64,000 nucleotides of DNA from Pedobacter sp. WC2423 (GTDB taxonomy: Bacteria; Bacteroidota; Bacteroidia; Sphingobacteriales; Sphingobacteriaceae), in assembly GCF_040822065.1 (NCBI RefSeq), contig NZ_CP162005.1:4898001-4962000 (forward strand), in the 5' to 3' direction. Shown one piece after another: positions 27,273-35,330 of the stretch. The stretch's first letter is position 1. Each line of letters begins with the position of its first letter. The notes beneath the pieces were generated by a model, which saw nothing but the letters and a program-made list of their open reading frames with translations, had not been told where the DNA came from and did not search any database. The position numbers were made by a program, and so were the translations under genes.

Positions 27273-27839
27273 TTACTTTCTTATGAAGGAAAATTGACCA
27301 GATGGACTTAATTTCATGATTGTAGATGCCTTTTTATTAATTCTGAGTTCCTGTTCCCAGTCCACCACATAATCTACAGCAGCTTTAATTTCTTCGTCAA
27401 TCTCATCAAAAAACTGTGGAGTAGGCTGGCCTGAAAGATTAGCGGATGTAGAGACGACCGGTTTTCTGAAACGCTGCACTAACTGCTGTGCAAAATCATG
27501 TTTAACCACTCTTATACCGACACTGCCATCTGCATTGATCACGTTTTTAGCTAAATTCTTTGCGCCCGAAAAGATGATCGTTAATGGATGTTCCGCAAAT
27601 TCGATCAGATCGTATGCAACCTCAGGCACTTCATCGATATAACTTTGTATTTTCGAATCATTATCCACCAGGACAATAAAACTCTTATCAGAAGAGCGGC
27701 CTTTAATCGCATTAATTTTTTCGACTGCTGCTTCATTTGTCGCATCACAACCTATACCCCATACCGTATCTGTAGGATAGAGGATTACGCCCCCATTTTT
27801 CAAGACCGTTAAAGCCTTGTCAATTTCCGTTTTTAGCAT
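27273..27839 (-). CDS. tsaC: L-threonylcarbamoyladenylate synthase (TsaC/Sua5/YrdC family)
   Basis: A 188-residue single-domain YrdC protein: GGVILYPTDTVWGIGCDATN, IKGRSSDKSFIVLV, and GSVGIRVVKHDFAQQL with VSTSANLSGQPT. It makes threonylcarbamoyl-AMP from Thr, bicarbonate and ATP for t6A37 of ANN-decoding tRNAs. It lacks the C-terminal Sua5 domain, so it is the short TsaC type. It lies 41 bp after the glycosyltransferase gene and 68 bp before cca. Confidence 0.9.
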   Translation of the reverse strand: MLKTEIDKALTVLKNGGVILYPTDTVWGIGCDATNEAAVEKINAIKGRSSDKSFIVLVDNDSKIQSYIDEVPEVAYDLIEFAEHPLTIIFSGAKNLAKNVINADGSVGIRVVKHDFAQQLVQRFRKPVVSTSANLSGQPTPQFFDEIDEEIKAAVDYVVDWEQELRINKKASTIMKLSPSGQFSFIRK

Positions 27840-27880
27840 GGTGTAAATTTATTAAATAATCTCCGGTATTCAGAAGGTTC

Positions 27881-28999
27881 TTAATCTTTAGCAATCATGC
27901 TGCTGTAAGAATTCATTAGCTGACGGGCCAAATCTGCTGTATTGAATTTCTGCGCATAGCTCAGACCTTCTTCTTTCATTTTGTCAGCCAGCTTTTGATC
28001 AGTTAAAACAGAGTTTACTGCCTTTGCCAGTGCCGCAGCATCATTTGGATCTATATACAAACTATGCGGGCCGCCTGCTTCTTCCAGACAAGAACCTGTT
28101 GCCGCAACAACTGGTATCCTGCCATAAAGCGCTTCGATGATCGGGATGCCAAACCCTTCGTAAAAAGACGGATAAACAAATACAGAGGCCAGCTGATAAA
28201 TAGCAGGGAGGTCTGTGAACGGAATATCTTTCAGAAAAATGACTCTTTCTCCAAGATCCAGTCTTTCAATCTCCGCAATTACTTTTTGTGCGTAAGCCTG
28301 CTTTTTTCCAACCACGACCAATTTAAAATCAGGGTCAATAGCAGGTAACGCCTGTACTAAAGCCAGTAAGTTCTTTCTGGGTTCAATTGTTCCTACATTG
28401 AGGATGTACTTTTCAGGCAGCTGATATTTTTTGCGGATTGAATCCTTAAATTCCTGCCCGATAATTTGTTTAAAAGAATCATCGCAGGTTTGATAGAGTA
28501 CTTCTATTTTCGAAGGATCAACCTGATAATATTCAATGATATCATTTTTGGTCTGCTCACTGATGGCGATGATATGATCCGCATGTTTGCAGGCATATTT
28601 ACTTTTGAAATTATAGATCGTGCGGTCTATGAATTTATAATACTGCGGATAACGCAGAAAAATGAGGTCATGAATGGTAACTGCAGTCCGGATAGCCGGA
28701 GATACGCCGACAGGGATTTCATTACTTAAACCATGATAAATTGCAATGTTATCTGTTTTAAATTGCTTTCTTACGCCGAAAGTTCTCCAAAGGAACGAAG
28801 ACTTTTCAGGCAGCACCAGGTGGATATTCTGTCTTTCAAAAAAAGAAGAAATCTGACCATGCCGTTTGACCTTGGGACTATAAATAAAGTATTGGTTTTG
28901 AGGGAAAAATTCTGATAACTGTAAAACAAGTGATCTGCTGTAATTGCCTAAACCGGTAAAATTATTGGCGGCTCTTTTTCCATCAAAACCAATATTCAT
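27881..28999 (-). CDS. Family 4 glycosyltransferase
   Basis: The 372-residue protein has a GT-B fold: an N-terminal domain with NFTGLGNYSRSLV and a C-terminal nucleotide-sugar domain with NVGTIEPRKNL and the EX7E-type motif FYEGFGIPIIEALYGRIPVV. It probably transfers a sugar to a cell-surface polysaccharide or lipid; donor and acceptor cannot be inferred. No other polysaccharide gene is next to it. Its ATG overlaps the dapD stop by one base (TAATG), which implies translational coupling. Confidence 0.88.
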   Translation of the reverse strand: MNIGFDGKRAANNFTGLGNYSRSLVLQLSEFFPQNQYFIYSPKVKRHGQISSFFERQNIHLVLPEKSSFLWRTFGVRKQFKTDNIAIYHGLSNEIPVGVSPAIRTAVTIHDLIFLRYPQYYKFIDRTIYNFKSKYACKHADHIIAISEQTKNDIIEYYQVDPSKIEVLYQTCDDSFKQIIGQEFKDSIRKKYQLPEKYILNVGTIEPRKNLLALVQALPAIDPDFKLVVVGKKQAYAQKVIAEIERLDLGERVIFLKDIPFTDLPAIYQLASVFVYPSFYEGFGIPIIEALYGRIPVVAATGSCLEEAGGPHSLYIDPNDAAALAKAVNSVLTDQKLADKMKEEGLSYAQKFNTADLARQLMNSYSSMIAKD

Positions 29000-29823
29000 T
29001 ATACTGCTACATTGTTTTCTCTTAATGCATCATTAAGTGAAGTCTTTTTATCTGTAGATTCTTTACGTTTTCCGATGATCAATGCACAAGGAACCTGGTA
29101 ATCACCAGCAGGGAATTTTTTAGTATAACTTCCTGGAATCACTACTGATCTTGCAGGCACGATACCTTTATATTCAACAGGAGTACTTCCTGTAACATCA
29201 ATAATTTTAGTAGAAGCGGTTAATACAACGTTTGCGCCTAAAACAGCTTCACGTTCTACACGTACACCTTCCACAACGATAGCTCTTGAACCGATGAAAC
29301 AATTGTCTTCGATAATAACCGGAGCAGCCTGAATTGGCTCTAAAACACCACCAATACCAACACCGCCACTTAAATGTACATGTTTTCCGATTTGTGCACA
29401 AGAACCTACTGTAGCCCAGGTATCAACCATTGTACCTTCGTCAATATAAGCACCGATGTTCACATAAGAAGGCATTAAAATCACTCCTTTAGATAAAAAT
29501 GCGCCATAACGTGCACTTGCACCAGGAACAACCCTTACCCCTAATTCTTTATAATTGGTTTTCAATTTCATTTTATCATGAAATATGAAAGGGCCAACTT
29601 CAATTTCTTTCATTTCTCTGATAGGGAAATAAAGGATAACAGCTTTCTTTATCCATTCATTAATTCCCCATGAATTTAGAATTGGTTCAGCAACGCGGAT
29701 TTCTCCCTTATCCAATTGCATCACAACAGTCTCGATCGCTTCACAATATTCAGTATATTCTAATAAAGTTCTGTCTTCCCAAGCAGCCTCTATTAACTTT
29801 TTCAATTCTTTAATCATTATCAA
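28999..29823 (-). CDS. dapD: 2,3,4,5-tetrahydropyridine-2,6-dicarboxylate N-succinyltransferase
   Basis: The product (274 aa) is DapD of the lysine/diaminopimelate pathway: it succinylates tetrahydrodipicolinate using succinyl-CoA. An N-terminal helical domain is followed by left-handed beta-helix hexapeptide repeats (MPSYVNIGAYIDEGTMVDTWA, GSCAQIGKHVHLSGGVGIGG, EDNCFIGSRAIVVEGV). A second ATG two codons downstream (29817) is an alternative start. First gene of the minus-strand run leading to miaA. Confidence 0.96.
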   Translation of the reverse strand: MIMIKELKKLIEAAWEDRTLLEYTEYCEAIETVVMQLDKGEIRVAEPILNSWGINEWIKKAVILYFPIREMKEIEVGPFIFHDKMKLKTNYKELGVRVVPGASARYGAFLSKGVILMPSYVNIGAYIDEGTMVDTWATVGSCAQIGKHVHLSGGVGIGGVLEPIQAAPVIIEDNCFIGSRAIVVEGVRVEREAVLGANVVLTASTKIIDVTGSTPVEYKGIVPARSVVIPGSYTKKFPAGDYQVPCALIIGKRKESTDKKTSLNDALRENNVAV

Positions 29824-29894
29824 TTTTATTTTTTCACAAAATAAATCAATTTTATGTATTGAGCGATCTTTTACTTATGTATTTTTGATTTTTT

Positions 29895-30308
29895 ATGGCA
29901 GAGCAGGAAAAATTACGGATAGATAAATACTTGTGGGCAATAAGATTGTTTAAAACAAGAACTTTAGCAACTGAGGCGTGTAAAGCTGGCCGCGTTAAAT
30001 TTAACGGTCAGAATGTGAAAGCTTCTGTAGTGGTCAAACCCGGTGACGTTTACCAGGTTTCCAAAGGAATCGAAAAAAAGATTATCGAGGTCGTTGAACT
30101 GTTGTATACCAGGGTTGAATCAAAGATCGCAGTGACAAAATATAAAGATATTACCCCGATCGAAGAAACGCAGGGTTATAAAAGTATGTTTCATTCACCA
30201 GTTTTAATCCGGGACAGAGGAGCAGGAAGACCTACCAAGAGAGACAGAAGAGAGATTGATGATTTAAAAGGCAATCTTTTTGACGAAGACGAAGAGAAAA
30301 AAGATTAG
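29895..30308 (+). CDS. S4-domain RNA-binding protein (Hsp15/HslR-like)
   Basis: The basic protein (137 aa) starts with an S4 RNA-binding domain: LRIDKYLWAIRLFKTRTLAT, ACKAGRVKFNGQNVKAS and VVKPGDVYQV. The tail is charged (RPTKRDRREIDDLKGN). Hsp15 relatives bind 50S subunits carrying stalled nascent chains. It is alone on the plus strand, divergent from dapD and convergent with the deaminase gene. Confidence 0.85.
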   Translation: MAEQEKLRIDKYLWAIRLFKTRTLATEACKAGRVKFNGQNVKASVVVKPGDVYQVSKGIEKKIIEVVELLYTRVESKIAVTKYKDITPIEETQGYKSMFHSPVLIRDRGAGRPTKRDRREIDDLKGNLFDEDEEKKD

Positions 30309-30329
30309 CCGGGGTTTTCCCTGGCTAAT
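30304..30329. terminator. Hairpin at the convergent S4/deaminase junction
   Basis: ATTAGCC(G)GGG TTTT CCC(T)GGCTAAT is an interrupted palindrome whose two arms contain the stop codons of both genes (TAG at 30306-30308; CTA at 30325-30327). T-rich sequence follows on the plus strand only after a few bases, so it may act as a bidirectional terminator of modest strength. Confidence 0.55.
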
Positions 30330-30819
30330 AGTCAATTTTTATAGCAGACTGTTCCCAGAGCTTAAAAGCCTGCTGGGCTTCTTCCCTTAATAGCTGGTTT
30401 ACAGGAATGATACGTTTTTCCATAGGCTTGTCCAGTTCTTCATAAATGAACTGATCATCAAAACCAATCCGGGCAGCATCGGCTTTTGTATTTGCATAAT
30501 AGATGATATTGATCCTTGACCAGTAGATCGCGCTCAGGCACATCGGACAAGGCTCACAACTGGTATAGATCACACAACCGTTCAGGTCAAAAGTTTTTAA
30601 TTTTTTGCAGGCTATCCTGATCGCAGATACTTCTGCATGTGCAGTAGGATCATTTGTTGTAGTCACCTTGTTACCACTTTTAGCTACAATTTTTCCATCT
30701 TTAACTACTACAGCGCCAAAAGGGCCTCCCAGGCTTTCTGATACATTCTGTTCGGATAATGCAATAGCCAGGCGCATAAACTTTTTATGGGCATGCTCTT
30801 CTTTTGTTTCTTTTTCCAT
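30325..30819 (-). CDS. guaD: Nucleoside/guanine deaminase
   Basis: The 164-residue zinc deaminase has HAEVSAI and SCEPCPMCLSAIYW, the His-Cys-Cys zinc site with catalytic Glu, and a C-terminal GFDDQFIYEELDKPMEKR that closely resembles Bacillus guanine deaminase rather than TadA. It likely converts guanine to xanthine (purine salvage). An in-frame ATG at 30861 would add 14 residues, but that stretch is the downstream terminator of the OmpH-like gene, so I chose 30819. The guanine specificity is inferred. Confidence 0.8.
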   Translation of the reverse strand: MEKETKEEHAHKKFMRLAIALSEQNVSESLGGPFGAVVVKDGKIVAKSGNKVTTTNDPTAHAEVSAIRIACKKLKTFDLNGCVIYTSCEPCPMCLSAIYWSRINIIYYANTKADAARIGFDDQFIYEELDKPMEKRIIPVNQLLREEAQQAFKLWEQSAIKIDY

Positions 30820-30833
30820 CTTAAAATTATATG

Positions 30834-30868
30834 CAAAAAAAATGCCCCAATTAAGGAGCATCTTTTTT
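30834..30868 (-). terminator. Terminator after the OmpH/Skp-like gene
   Basis: ATGCCCC pairs with GGAGCAT (one mismatch) around AATTAA, with A/T runs on both sides (eight T on the minus strand). It ends the minus-strand ompH-like transcript and overlaps the false upstream start of the deaminase gene. Confidence 0.65.
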
Positions 30869-30883
30869 AACGTTCAGCATTAA

Positions 30884-31495
30884 TTATTTTTTGTCAGCCT
30901 TGTAACCTTCGTTAAGACCAGTGATTACTTCACTCGTTACATCTAAAGAAGCATCAGCAAATAAAATAGCACTGTTGCCTTTCTGGTAAGTCAACACCAT
31001 TTTATAACCTTTACCTTTAGCATAGATTTTCAGGTAATCAGCAATTTTGTTGTATAATTTTTCTTGCTCAGCACCTTGCTCATTTTGTAAAGCAGCGCCG
31101 GCATTTTGCTGATAAGCTTGTAATTCCTGTTGTTTACGTGCTAATCTTTGCTCAGTAGTAGCTCTCTGGTCAGCAGGTAATGTGTTTTGAGTTTGCTGAT
31201 ATTGAGCAACTTCACGTTGAAAAGCCTGTTGTTTTGCAGCAAGATCAGTTTGGGCAGCTTTAGACTTGGCATCTAATTTAGTCTTAAGATCTTTGAAATA
31301 CTGGTACTTAGTTAATAACGAATCCGAATTTACATAAACGATAGGCTCGTTAGCTTTAACTGTTGTTGCAGCAACGTCAGTTTTAACCGCAGTATCAGTC
31401 GCAGCTTTGTTGTCTTTACTCTGGCAGGAAGCCAATACTGAAACTAATGCTACAGCGGTAGCCAGTGTGCTTAGTTTGAAGGATGTTCTGTTCAT
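30884..31495 (-). CDS. OmpH/Skp-family lipoprotein
   Basis: A 203-residue protein with a lipoprotein signal peptide (lipobox VLASC, Cys24), then an OmpH domain: VYVNSDSLLTKYQYFKDLK followed by a long Gln/Ala/Lys-rich coiled coil (about 70-150) and a C-terminal strand region (GYKMVLTYQKGNSAILFA). Skp-type proteins chaperone outer-membrane proteins in the periplasm; here lipid anchoring is predicted, an unusual feature relative to E. coli Skp. A TATATTTG box (complement of 31580-31587) lies 85 bp upstream. Confidence 0.85.
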   Translation of the reverse strand: MNRTSFKLSTLATAVALVSVLASCQSKDNKAATDTAVKTDVAATTVKANEPIVYVNSDSLLTKYQYFKDLKTKLDAKSKAAQTDLAAKQQAFQREVAQYQQTQNTLPADQRATTEQRLARKQQELQAYQQNAGAALQNEQGAEQEKLYNKIADYLKIYAKGKGYKMVLTYQKGNSAILFADASLDVTSEVITGLNEGYKADKK

Positions 31496-31657
31496 TTATG
31501 CGTTTATTATAATGTTGTTTTTAATTCTTTTCCAGTTTCAGTGTCCATTTATGGTTTAAACTGACGGAGTAAATTTTAGCAAATATAAAATTTCCAATTT
31601 AGTATCCTAAATAACTTGTTTTTTTTGGGTCATTAATGCAGTTTTTTGATCAAATAG

Positions 31658-31666
31658 TTATCCACA
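31658..31666 (+). promoter_or_regulatory. Perfect DnaA-box sequence upstream of gyrB
   Basis: TTATCCACA matches the consensus DnaA box in all nine bases and directly abuts the TTTG (-33) element of the gyrB promoter. I see no cluster of further boxes here, so it is more likely a regulatory site than part of oriC. Chance occurrence is possible. Confidence 0.45.
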
Positions 31667-31700
31667 TTTGCCTTTAATTGGCCATAATTGGTTATTTTTG
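31667..31700 (+). promoter_or_regulatory. Promoter of gyrB
   Basis: TTTG (31667-31670), a 22-bp spacer and TATTTTTG (31693-31700), matching TAnnTTTG. The leader to the ATG at 31724 would be about 18 nt. Confidence 0.55.
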
Positions 31701-31723
31701 AATCTTATTTTTTATTAACATTT

Positions 31724-33682
31724 ATGAGCGAAGAAAAAGATTCAAAGTCAAATTATTCGGCAGATAATATACAGGTATTAGAAGGTTTAGAAGCGGTGCG
31801 TAAGCGCCCTTCAATGTATATAGGTGATACGGGTGTTAAAGGGTTGCACCATTTGGTTTATGAAGTAGTAGATAACTCAATTGATGAGGCCCTGGCTGGG
31901 CATGCCAATACGATTACGGTAAATATTCTTAAAGATAATTCTATCAGAGTTGAGGATAACGGTCGTGGTATTCCGACAGGAATCATGCAAAAAGAACAAA
32001 AATCGGCTCTTGAGGTTGTAATGACCGTACTGCATGCCGGTGGTAAGTTCGATAAAGATACTTATAAAGTTTCCGGTGGATTGCACGGTGTGGGGGTAAG
32101 TTGCGTAAACGCACTATCTATACATTTGAAAGCAGAAGTACACCGTGAAGGGAAAATCTGGGTACAGGAATACCGCGAAGGTAAACCACAGTACGATGTG
32201 AAAACTGTAGGTGAAACTGAAAAAAGAGGTACTGTAATTACTTTCACTCCGGATGATAAGATCTTTACACAGACTACAGAATATCGTTATGATACGCTGG
32301 CTTCGCGTTTAAGAGAGTTATCTTTCTTAAATAAAGGAATCAGCTTAACACTAACAGATGAGCGTGAAGTTGATGAGCAGGGAAATTTCCTGACTGAACT
32401 TTTCCTTTCTGAAGGTGGTTTAAAAGAATTTGTTCAGTTTTTAGACGGAGGTCGTCCTTCACTGATTGCTGAGCCTATTTATGTAGAAGGAATTAAAAAT
32501 GGTATTCCGGTAGAGCTTGCTTTGCAGTACAATGACAGCTATGCTGAAAATGTGCACTCTTATGTAAATAATATCAATACACATGAAGGCGGTACACACA
32601 TTGCCGGTTTCAGAAGAGGTTTAACCCGTACTTTGAAAGCTTATGCTGACAAGTCTGGTTTACTTAAAAACGTTAAATTTGAGATTACCGGTGATGACTT
32701 TCGTGAAGGTCTGACTGCTGTAATTTCGGTAAAAGTACAAGAGCCGCAATTTGAAGGGCAGACCAAAACCAAATTAGGTAACACTGAGGTTATGGGTGCT
32801 GTGGATATTGCCGTTGGTGAAGCATTAGGTATTTATCTGGAAGAATATCCAAGAGAAGCCAAAATGATCGTTAACAAGGTTATTCTTGCAGCTACAGCAC
32901 GTGCAGCAGCGCGTAAAGCACGTGAGATGGTTCAGCGTAAAAGTGTAATGGGCGGATCTGGCTTACCAGGTAAATTAGCCGATTGCTCGGATAGTGATCC
33001 TGAAAAATGTGAATTATACCTTGTCGAGGGAGATTCCGCGGGTGGAACTGCAAAACAGGGCCGTGACCGTAACTTCCAGGCTATTCTTCCACTGAAAGGT
33101 AAAATCCTGAATGTGGAAAAAGCAATGGAGCATAAAATCTACGAAAACGACGAGATCAAGAATATGTTCACTGCACTGGGTGTAAGTATAGGTACTCCTG
33201 AAGATGATAAAGCGCTGAATATTACTAAACTCCGTTACCATAAAATCGTGATCATGACGGATGCGGATATTGACGGATCACACATTACTACCCTGATCCT
33301 GACCTTCTTCTTCAGATACATGAAAGCATTAATCGAAGCCGGTTATGTTTATATCGCAGCGCCACCGCTTTACCTTGTTAAAAAAGGAAAAGATCAGGAA
33401 TACTGCTGGAATGATATCCAGCGTGATGCAGCAGTACAACGTTTAAAAGGGCAAGGTAAAGAAGAAAGTGTTCACATCCAGCGTTACAAAGGTTTGGGTG
33501 AGATGAACGCAGAACAACTTTGGGATACTACATTAAACCCGGCCAACCGTACTTTAATGCAGGCTACAATTGAAAATGCTGCGGAATGTGACCATACTTT
33601 CTCTATGTTAATGGGAGATGAAGTTGCACCACGAAGAGAATTTATTGAAAGAAATGCTAAATACGCGAAGATTGACGCTTAG
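31724..33682 (+). CDS. gyrB: DNA gyrase subunit B
   Basis: GyrB (652 aa) is the ATPase subunit of gyrase. GHKL motifs: EVVDNSIDEALAGHA, EDNGRGIPTG, GGLHGVGVSCVNALS; TOPRIM: LVEGDSAGGTAKQGRDR and IMTDADIDGSHI; C-terminal QRYKGLGEMNAEQLWDTT. The short length without the proteobacterial insertion is normal for Bacteroidota. I took the ATG at 31724 (MSEEKDSK); an in-frame ATG at 31688 would overlap the promoter box. Strong GyrB identity over ParE comes from the QRYKGLGEMN and overall pattern. Confidence 0.95.
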   Translation: MSEEKDSKSNYSADNIQVLEGLEAVRKRPSMYIGDTGVKGLHHLVYEVVDNSIDEALAGHANTITVNILKDNSIRVEDNGRGIPTGIMQKEQKSALEVVMTVLHAGGKFDKDTYKVSGGLHGVGVSCVNALSIHLKAEVHREGKIWVQEYREGKPQYDVKTVGETEKRGTVITFTPDDKIFTQTTEYRYDTLASRLRELSFLNKGISLTLTDEREVDEQGNFLTELFLSEGGLKEFVQFLDGGRPSLIAEPIYVEGIKNGIPVELALQYNDSYAENVHSYVNNINTHEGGTHIAGFRRGLTRTLKAYADKSGLLKNVKFEITGDDFREGLTAVISVKVQEPQFEGQTKTKLGNTEVMGAVDIAVGEALGIYLEEYPREAKMIVNKVILAATARAAARKAREMVQRKSVMGGSGLPGKLADCSDSDPEKCELYLVEGDSAGGTAKQGRDRNFQAILPLKGKILNVEKAMEHKIYENDEIKNMFTALGVSIGTPEDDKALNITKLRYHKIVIMTDADIDGSHITTLILTFFFRYMKALIEAGYVYIAAPPLYLVKKGKDQEYCWNDIQRDAAVQRLKGQGKEESVHIQRYKGLGEMNAEQLWDTTLNPANRTLMQATIENAAECDHTFSMLMGDEVAPRREFIERNAKYAKIDA

Positions 33683-33692
33683 GCTTTTAATC

Positions 33693-33794
33693 TTTCCATA
33701 AAAAAGGAGGTACCCGGTAATTTGGACTGCCCCCAAAAAGTTAGACACTTTCTGGGGGCAGTCCAAATTGGGACCTCCTTTTTTTTATGGAAAT
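33693..33794. terminator. Bidirectional terminator of gyrB / bestrophin gene, interrupted by a palindromic insert
   Basis: Outer arms TTTCCATAAAAAAGGAGGT and ACCTCC(T)8ATGGAAA form an A/T-flanked hairpin that works in both directions between convergent genes. Where a small loop would be expected there is a separate 43-bp hairpin (33723-33765) flanked by AATT on both sides. See the mobile-element entry. Confidence 0.75.
33723..33765. mobile_element. 43-bp palindrome resembling two fused IS3-family ends
   Basis: Two 19-base arms (33723-33741 and 33747-33765), each starting TGGACTGCCCCCA on its own strand, are inverted around TAGAC with one mismatch. TG...CA termini and the CTGnCCCC-AAAAAGT pattern resemble terminal inverted repeats of IS3-family (IS150-type) elements. 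AATT flanks both sides (33719-33722 and 33766-33769), like a 4-bp target duplication. It may be a minimal IS relic or MITE. Origin is inferred; the palindrome itself is certain. Confidence 0.5.
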
Positions 33795-33816
33795 ATGATG
33801 TTAAGATAAATCTCTT

Positions 33817-34749
33817 TTATAAGATATAGTAGGTTTTTGGATTATGAACAGGCTCCATAGCCTTCATTTTATCTTCATGATAATGGGCATCATTCAGCAT
33901 CTGTGACAGATCTCTTTCTATAGTTCTTGAGATCGTTGTTGTTGGCGTATCCGTAGGTTTGTTTTCAAAAGGATCCTGCAAATGAATAGCCATCTTCTCA
34001 ATTAATAAGAACGCTGCTGCAATTGCGATAACCACAGGCACTTCAATGTACCCAAAGAACTCAATCAGTCCAAAAGGCAGCATGATAATAAACAAGTAGA
34101 TCGTCATATTGATATACTTGCTATAGGTAACCGGGAATACCGTGTTTTTTATCCGCTCAGCCCCTCCCATACGATCACATAAATTTGATAAAGTCCTGTC
34201 AATCTCTATCTGCTGATAAGTATTGATCCAGCCTTCTTTAACAGCGATTTTAATATCCCGTGCATGCAACTCTAAAATGGACATCGGTATATTTTTATAT
34301 CTGCTCACAAAGTCCAGCTCATCAGGTTTCATAAACTTGTCCAGTCCTAATATCGGATTCGTATTTCTAAGCGATTGACTTAAGCCATAAGCCCAGGCAA
34401 TTTGCCTTTTCACAAAGCGTTCCTTGAACAATTGTATTTCTGCCGAATAATAAGGATCATCAATAAAGTACAGTATCTGTCTTGTTAATGATCTTGAATC
34501 ATTGACAATTCCACCCCACAGAATCCGCGCTTCCCACCAGCGATCATAAGCCTGGTTAGACCGGAATGCCAGTAAAAGTGAGATTACTGTACCTAAAAGG
34601 GCTGGTACCGCAATAGGTATAGAGATTCTGGTGAAATGAAAGTTTTCATAAAGTATGACGATACCAACGGCATACAAGGTTACTAAAATCAGATCTTTAT
34701 ATATTTTCCCGAAGATGTAGGTTAGCGGGACATTTTTCTTTAATAACAT
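33817..34749 (-). CDS. Bestrophin-family ion channel
   Basis: This 310-residue membrane protein has the bestrophin/UPF0187 pattern: N-terminal helix (LILVTLYAVGIVILYENF), PALLGTVISLLLAFRSNQAYDRWWEAR (the signature RSNQAYDRWWEAR is strongly conserved), and later hydrophobic helices (MTIYLFIIMLPFGLIEFFGYI, VPVVIAIAAAFLLIE) with DPFENKPTDTP. Bacterial homologues are pentameric channels for cations or anions. It follows the universal stress protein gene by 24 bp, so they form one operon. Confidence 0.9.
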   Translation of the reverse strand: MLLKKNVPLTYIFGKIYKDLILVTLYAVGIVILYENFHFTRISIPIAVPALLGTVISLLLAFRSNQAYDRWWEARILWGGIVNDSRSLTRQILYFIDDPYYSAEIQLFKERFVKRQIAWAYGLSQSLRNTNPILGLDKFMKPDELDFVSRYKNIPMSILELHARDIKIAVKEGWINTYQQIEIDRTLSNLCDRMGGAERIKNTVFPVTYSKYINMTIYLFIIMLPFGLIEFFGYIEVPVVIAIAAAFLLIEKMAIHLQDPFENKPTDTPTTTISRTIERDLSQMLNDAHYHEDKMKAMEPVHNPKTYYIL

Positions 34750-34773
34750 ATATTGTGTTTTAAAAGGTCATAA

Positions 34774-35265
34774 CTAGACAAGCTGAGCAACTTCATGCTC
34801 CAGCGCAATTGCTTTCTTTCTTTTTACAGGTGCTTCATCTTCCTGAATAACCCTGAGTATCGGGATACCAGATTTATTTAAGAATACGTCAGGATTGATA
34901 CTATACTTTGATATCTGACGAAAACTATAAGTTTCAGGACAGTAGATGAAATCCACTTCATGTGCTTCAGCAAAATTTCTGAAAGCAGCCATTGTACTAC
35001 CGTAAAAATATTCAATACCTATAGTGTCTATCTGAGCCTGATGTGTTTTTTTGAAATCATAACACGCGCGGTGAAAAGATTCGGGAATTTGCCCGTACTC
35101 AGTACTTCTTCGGGAAAGCATTAATAAATCGGAGATAGAATCTGTCAGTTTATAAGCATGAAAGAATAAAATCCTGATCGGTTCATCTTTGAAATTTTTC
35201 AGTATGTTCTTTGAGAGATAAACTGAATTTTCGTTGAAATCTGTAGGAATTAAGACTGTTTTCAT
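34774..35265 (-). CDS. Universal stress protein-like
   Basis: The protein (163 aa) begins KTVLIPTDFNENSVYLSKNI, the first strand and turn of a UspA fold, and ends in a strand pattern SGIPILRVIQ. The middle is divergent and lacks a clear G-2X-G-9X-G(S/T) ATP motif, so nucleotide binding is doubtful. It heads an operon with the bestrophin channel. The upstream region contains direct repeats with 11-bp period that fit an OmpR-type regulator site. Confidence 0.75.
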   Translation of the reverse strand: MKTVLIPTDFNENSVYLSKNILKNFKDEPIRILFFHAYKLTDSISDLLMLSRRSTEYGQIPESFHRACYDFKKTHQAQIDTIGIEYFYGSTMAAFRNFAEAHEVDFIYCPETYSFRQISKYSINPDVFLNKSGIPILRVIQEDEAPVKRKKAIALEHEVAQLV

Positions 35266-35300
35266 ATTGTATCTTTTGATTAGTTAATGATACAATAGTA
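35266..35300 (-). promoter_or_regulatory. Predicted promoter and leader hairpin of the usp-bestrophin operon
   Basis: On the minus strand TACTATTG (35300-35293) is one mismatch from TAnnTTTG. ATTGTATC (35266-35273) and GATACAAT (35289-35296) are perfect 8-bp inverted repeats around 15 bases, lying directly before the start codon and overlapping the -7 box; they could be an operator or leader hairpin. Confidence 0.4.
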
Positions 35301-35330
35301 CAGCCCGGACATTACAGCCGTATAAGAGTA

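Noticed and set aside
30820..30861. Longer N-terminus of the deaminase
   Set aside because: The extra 14 codons are the terminator hairpin of the upstream OmpH-like gene and have no family match.
31620..31700. Replication origin near gyrB
   Set aside because: Only one DnaA box, no dnaA gene, no AT-rich unwinding cluster with further boxes.
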